64,000 bases of DNA from CAVQJU01 sp963755195 (GTDB taxonomy: Bacteria > Acidobacteriota > Vicinamibacteria > Vicinamibacterales > CAVVIG01), in the NCBI GenBank assembly GCA_963755195.1, contig CAVWIZ010000008.1, positions 310,001 through 374,000 on the forward strand. The letters are read 5' to 3'. A program made the translations under genes and the position numbers. Shown here piece by piece: positions 60,309 through 64,000 of this stretch. Each line of letters opens with the position of its first letter. The first letter of the stretch is position 1. The notes beneath the pieces were generated by a model. That model was not told the origin of the DNA and searched no databases. It worked only from the letters and a program-made list of their open reading frames with translations.

Positions 60309-61130
60309 TCAGGCTTCGACCTCGCGCAAGGCCGTCCACAGCCCGTCGACAAACAGCCCGAAGGTGGCCCGCCACTCTTCGCGTTCCCGGGATGCATGGA
60401 AAAAGGTCCCGGCGGCGTTGCCGTAAAACGTCAGGACGTCGATCAGCGCGCGACTGAGGTCGAGAAACAGCTGCTTGCGGTCTTCCGTGGCGCTGCTCCA
60501 GGTCTTCAGCACGCCCGCCGCCGTGGAGACCGAGATTCGCTCCTGGTCCTCGCCGAACAGCTGTGTGTAGGGCTGCGCTTCCGCGAGGCGTGGCAGCACG
60601 CGCGATGGCAGCACGTCGGGATCGGTGCACCGTGCGGTGACAATCGCGACCATCGAATTCACCACAGTGGCCACCAGGAGCAACGCCGGTACGGCGCCGC
60701 TCTCTATCTGGCGCTCTTCGAGTCGCACCTTGTCCTGCTCGAGCCGCGTGAGGCGCGTGAGCAGATCGTTAAGGAGCTTCTCATCGGCGCTTTCATCCGT
60801 TGCCGCCGGGCCCTTCGCCGACGAGGAGCCGCTCTGCCGACCTGAGTCCGGCGACGTGACGAAGCTCGCCAGCCGCTGACTGATGGTGCGCGGTTGCTGA
60901 TCGCCATCGCGCGCGAGCCGGAACCGGCCGTCGGGCCAGCCGAGCAGTTCGTACACCGCCTCGTCGCCGACGGCCTCGCCGGCCATCGCGTGGACGAGGG
61001 AGCCCTCGCAGAAATACACCGCCCCTTGCGCGCCCTCTCGCTGAAGGCGCACCACGGCCGTCGATCCCTCCCTCGTGAGGGCCAGGAACAGGCTCGGAAG
61101 CGTGAGATCAATGAGGTCGCCTTCAACCAT
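60309..61130 (-). CDS. DUF4388-domain protein of the chemosensory operon
   Basis: 273 aa, intact. The first 100 residues match the DUF4388/PATAN-like module seen in Acidobacteria, Myxococcus and Deinococcus signalling proteins: LIDLTLPSLFLALTREGSTA, GAVYFCEGSLVHAMAGEAVG and YELLGWPDGRFRLARDG. The middle is low-complexity (SSSAKGPAATDESADE) and the rest helical, with DEKLLNDLLTRLTRLEQDKV. Function of the domain is unknown but it is tied to motility and polarity proteins. The start overlaps the TPR-receiver stop by 8 nt and the receiver gene follows after 17 nt. It probably modulates the chemosensory array. Confidence 0.82.
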   Translation of the reverse strand: MVEGDLIDLTLPSLFLALTREGSTAVVRLQREGAQGAVYFCEGSLVHAMAGEAVGDEAVYELLGWPDGRFRLARDGDQQPRTISQRLASFVTSPDSGRQSGSSSAKGPAATDESADEKLLNDLLTRLTRLEQDKVRLEERQIESGAVPALLLVATVVNSMVAIVTARCTDPDVLPSRVLPRLAEAQPYTQLFGEDQERISVSTAAGVLKTWSSATEDRKQLFLDLSRALIDVLTFYGNAAGTFFHASREREEWRATFGLFVDGLWTALREVEA

Positions 61131-63028
61131 GGACGACCTCGGCGGACCGTTCGCAGTACGTGGTCACGACGGCCAGCACGTCCGGCGTTTCAAACGGCTT
61201 CGTCAGATATTCCGTCGCGCCGGCCATGTGGCCTTTCACCTTGTCGAAGAACGCACCCTTGCCCGAGAGCATGACGACCGGAACGTTTTCGGTGCGCGGA
61301 TCCTGCTTGATCCGCTTGCACACTTCGTAGCCGTCGAGCTTTGGCATCGCGATGTCGAGCAGGATGAGGTCGGGCACGACCTGGATGAGGCGCTCGATCG
61401 CCGATTCACCGTCAGGTTCCGCGACGACCTTGTAGCCGGCGCGTTCGAGCGTCAGGCCAAGAATCTTGCGGATCGTCGGGCTGTCGTCGACGATCATGAC
61501 CGTGCGGCGCGACGAGCCATTCGACGGCGCCGCGGGTGTCGCCGCCACCAACGGAGCCGGCGGCTCGGCAACAGCGGCAGACAACGCCGGCGCTCCATCG
61601 AGCGGTGCGCTCTCGGGCACCGCGACCGGCGGCTGCGCCTCGGCCCACGGCTCTCTCTGCGGGACCGGCTCGGCAACGCTCTCCAGCTGCGCGGCCGGCT
61701 CGGCAACCCACTCCGGCTGCGGGGCCGGATCGGCAATCCATTCCGGCTGCGGGGCCGGATCGGCAATCCACTCCTGCTGCGGGGCCGGATCGGCAATCCG
61801 ATTCCAGCTGCGCGGCCGGCTCGGCAACCGACTCCAGCTGCGGGGCCGGATCGGCAACCCATTCCTGCTGCGCGGCCGGCTCGGCAACCGACTCCAGCTG
61901 CGCGGCCGGCTCGGCAACCCATTCCAGCTGCGCGGCCGGCTCGGCAACCGACTCCAGCTGCGCGGCCGGCTCGGCAACCCTCTCCGGCCGCGGGGCGGGA
62001 GCGGCGAGCGCGAAGGCATCGAGCGCCGAGTCGAGCTGCGCGGACGGCTCGTCGGGAGGATCGAGGGGTGCAAAGGCGTCGGCCCGCGAGTCGAAGCGGG
62101 TAAACGCATCATCCGGTGGCTCGACCGCCGCCGGATCGAGCTGCGAACCACGCACGCGATCCATCGCGTTGACGGCGCGCTCGTCGGTCGGATTCAGCTG
62201 GTACGCGGTCTCAACCGCGCGCACCGCTTCTTCCTGATCCGATGTGGTCGCCGCGAGCCCCAGCCACGACTCGACGTCGCCGCCGGTCAGCGCAATGGCT
62301 TCGCGCCACCGCTCGCACGCGGCGTCGACGAGTTCGGCGCTTGCGAGTGCCTGCGCGTCGGCGGCGAGAGCATTTCTGAGCGAGACGCGACCGCTGGCGT
62401 GGTTCGGCGCGACGCGGAGCAGTTCACGCAGCGCCTCGACCGACTCGGCTGGAGTGTCGGCCAGATTTGCGAGGGCCTGCCACACGCGCGGATCGCTCGG
62501 ATCGAGCGCCGCCGCTTCCTGGAAGCACGCCCGTGCCTCGATGCGATCGGTCGAGAGCATCACCCCGCGGAGAAGCAGTGCCTGACGAAGCCGCGCGCGG
62601 ATCTGCGGCTCGTCCGGCGTGATGGCAACCGCCCGCCGCAGCGCGTTGAGACGCTCGCTCTGGTCGTCGGTCAGAGCCGCGAGCGCGAGCCACACGGCCT
62701 GCGCAGCTGGCGAGATCTGCGACGCTTCGATGACAAGGGCCCGAGCCTCGGGTCGGTTGCCGGCTGACGCGACCCTGCCACCCTCGGTCAGCAGCAGCTT
62801 CGTGAGCGCCGTGCGCGCCTGCTTGTGCGAGGCGTCGATCTCCAAGACACGCCGCAAGGCGGGAATGGCCGCGTCGGCTGACGGCGAGGCAATCGCCAGC
62901 CAGAACCAGCCGACCGAATCCTCGGGCGATTCGGCCGTTGCCTGTTCCAGCAGGGGGCGCGCTCGTTCAAATTGCTGCGCCTGCGCAGCGGCAATGCCGT
63001 CACGAAGCGCTTGGGTCACTGCGGACAT
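61123..63028 (-). pseudogene. TPR protein with repeat linker and C-terminal receiver; one extra base
   Basis: About 634 aa once joined. Residues 1-290 are TPR-like helices (FERARPLLEQATAESPEDSV, VGWFWLAIASPSADAAIPAL, AVWLALAALTDDQSERLNAL). A linker made of 30-bp repeats (VAEPAAQLES/IADPAPQPEW) follows, then a receiver with TVMIVDDSPTIRKILGLTLE, LILLDIAMPKLDGYEVCKRI, VVMLSGKGAFFDKVKGHMAG and YLTKPFETPD. The frame breaks at 61800 by one extra base, shown by a 31-bp unit among 30-bp units. ATG at 63028 is preferred over the one at 63040; it overlaps the upstream receiver stop by 13 nt. A long flexible arm carrying a receiver suggests a scaffold in the array. Confidence 0.85.
61651..61981. repeat. 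30-bp tandem array, 11 units, one unit 31 bp
   Basis: Eleven units of CTCCAGCTGCGCGGCCGGCT... type encode the VAEPAAQLES decapeptide linker. The unit at 61771-61801 has one extra G at about 61800, which breaks the frame. Confidence 0.92.
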
Positions 63029-63486
63029 TCCCCACCCCATTCCCCGCCGGCCCTCGGCCGTACTGCGGGTGACTCGTTGTTCCGTGCGGCTTCAATGCGC
63101 GCGGCCAACTCCGCGAGTCCCACGGGCTTGGTCTCGTACAAGTTGACGCCGCAACGATGGGCCTCGCGCTCCGACCCCTCCGATGCATACGCGGTCAACA
63201 TGACAATGAGCGCATGCGGATTGGCACGCCGGGCGCACGAGAGCACCGTCATTCCTTCGGCGCACCGATTCGGCGTGAGATGCAGGTCGGTGATGACCAC
63301 GTCGTAACGGCTCCGTTCGAGGAGGAGCGTGCCTTCGATCGCGCCCGCCGCGCAGTCGACCTCATAACCAGTGAAGGAAAAGAACTCCCGCATGGCGAAC
63401 ACCGTGGAGGCCTCGTCCTCGACGATCAGTAGTTTCAGAGCGCCGGCCCGCGATGCCGGCGGATCGAGATTGGAAACTGGTCGCAT
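63016..63486 (-). CDS. Response regulator, first gene of the chemosensory operon
   Basis: 156 aa. LLIVEDEASTVFAMREFF, YDVVITDLHLTPNRCAEGMT with the phospho-Asp, ALIVMLTAYASEGSE with the switch Thr, and YETKPVGLAELAARIEA with the Lys are all present. The last 20 residues are hydrophilic. ATG at 63486 is chosen because the fold begins soon after it; frames further upstream are Arg-rich and unlike a protein. It overlaps the TPR-receiver start by 13 nt, so it leads the operon. No DNA-binding domain, so output is through protein contact. Confidence 0.85.
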   Translation of the reverse strand: MRPVSNLDPPASRAGALKLLIVEDEASTVFAMREFFSFTGYEVDCAAGAIEGTLLLERSRYDVVITDLHLTPNRCAEGMTVLSCARRANPHALIVMLTAYASEGSEREAHRCGVNLYETKPVGLAELAARIEAARNNESPAVRPRAGGEWGGECPQ

Positions 63487-63906
63487 TGGGGGTAGGTATC
63501 GCAACGTTCGTGCCCGGTGCGCCGGCCGGCGTCGTGGGGCGACAAGTGCCACTGCTGCCACACGTTCCGCTCACCAGGGGTGTGGCGGGCGCCCGCACGT
63601 TGCCGTCTGAGCGTCGGACTGGCGTCCGGTCCCTGGACGGGCGACCAGCCGCGACGCCACCGCAGGCCACCGGGCGAGTCCGGCGCGAATCGTTCAGCAT
63701 CTGGACACAATTCCGCGTCTCAGACTCGATGACGCGGCGCCGGCCGCACGGCGCGTTCGTTGGGTACAGCGCGAAGACGCGTTGTGGCGGCTATTTACCG
63801 CCCGTACTCGCCGCGCGACCGGCGCCGGGTACGAACGTTGCGAGCCATCTCGTCTACGCACCGGACGTGCGCGAAGGCCGCGTCGATTGGGGACGCCATC
63901 AGACCT
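63487..63906. other. 420-nt divergent region between two chemosensory transcription units
   Basis: Very GC-rich and without a coding frame that looks like a protein. It must hold promoters for both directions, but no clear -35/-10 pair or operator palindrome is visible. Confidence 0.5.
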
Positions 63907-64000
63907 ATGAGAAAAGCAAGGGTTCTCGTCGTAGACGACGCCATGCTCATTCGGCGCATGGTCACCGACGTCCTCGCCGCCGATCCGTCGATCGAGGTGG
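63907..64000 (+). CDS. CheB- or CheY-like receiver, N-terminal fragment
   Basis: Thirty-one codons are visible before the window ends: MRKARVLVVDDAMLIRRMVT then DVLAADPSIEV. The VLVVDDAMLIRRMVTDVLAA pattern with a following DPSIEV is characteristic of CheB N-termini, less often of CheY. It is divergent from the large chemosensory operon, so a second chemosensory unit probably starts here. The rest lies outside the window. Confidence 0.7.
   Translation, partial: MRKARVLVVDDAMLIRRMVTDVLAADPSIEV

Noticed and set aside
61651..61981. The 30-bp array as a CRISPR
   Set aside because: No spacers; it is an in-frame coding repeat of a TPR-receiver protein.

Overview
The window is about 65% GC and reads as a chromosomal contig from an uncultured Acidobacteriota, most likely Vicinamibacteria-like. 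This is an inference from gene content: an Oar-type TonB-dependent receptor tail, VWA-domain secreted proteins of acidobacterial type, an ECF sigma factor coupled to a Ser/Thr kinase, a PEGA-domain pseudokinase, DUF4388 and PilZ signalling proteins, and many short-word intergenic repeats. No rRNA, phage, transposase, integrase or CRISPR array is seen. Two tRNA genes are present: His-GUG and Arg-UCG.

Layout. 0-10 kb: a TonB receptor tail, a 3-hydroxybutyrate dehydrogenase-like SDR, a lactonase-like MBL hydrolase, a MaoC hydratase, then a minus-strand cluster of two MFS carriers, an alpha/beta hydrolase and a small SCP2-like protein, then an M49-like peptidase abutting an AEC transporter. 10-20 kb: kinase/ECF pair, small membrane and secreted proteins, hydroxyacid-oxoacid transhydrogenase, a secreted MBL enzyme, a methyltransferase, then biotin carboxylase divergent from a two-subunit 3-oxoacid CoA-transferase across a 24-bp repeat array. 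20-31 kb: two receiver proteins, a disrupted DACNV-type gene, an aminodeoxychorismate lyase-like gene, a YfcC-type carrier, a TonB-C/pseudokinase-PEGA pair and a disrupted LigM-like O-demethylase. 31-39 kb: a translationally coupled operon of an unrecognised 943-aa secreted protein and two VWA proteins. 39-49 kb: an ExeA-like ATPase, an AT-rich island with a tiny ORF, an HD-GYP/GAF/GGDEF protein, a sulfite-oxidase-like enzyme and LigD. 49-64 kb: a large minus-strand chemosensory operon (receiver, TPR-receiver, DUF4388, receiver, CheW, MCP, CheR, two-HPt CheA-REC, CheB, tandem CheW, small secreted protein, MCP), with a second chemosensory gene starting divergently at the right edge.

Two properties matter to anyone using this annotation. 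First, from about 21 kb onward many genes carry single frame disruptions: 18 extra-base type and 3 missing-base type, with every gene length agreeing modulo 3. The pattern looks like unpolished long-read sequence rather than gene decay, so broken genes are given as whole spans. Second, many starts have no Shine-Dalgarno but a TANNNT-like -10 hexamer 5-9 nt upstream, which implies widespread leaderless transcripts.

The most unusual non-coding signal is a set of word-repeat loci: 7-9 nt words iterated next to stop codons, some as hairpin elements with inverted arms. One sits in frame inside ligD between its ligase and polymerase domains.
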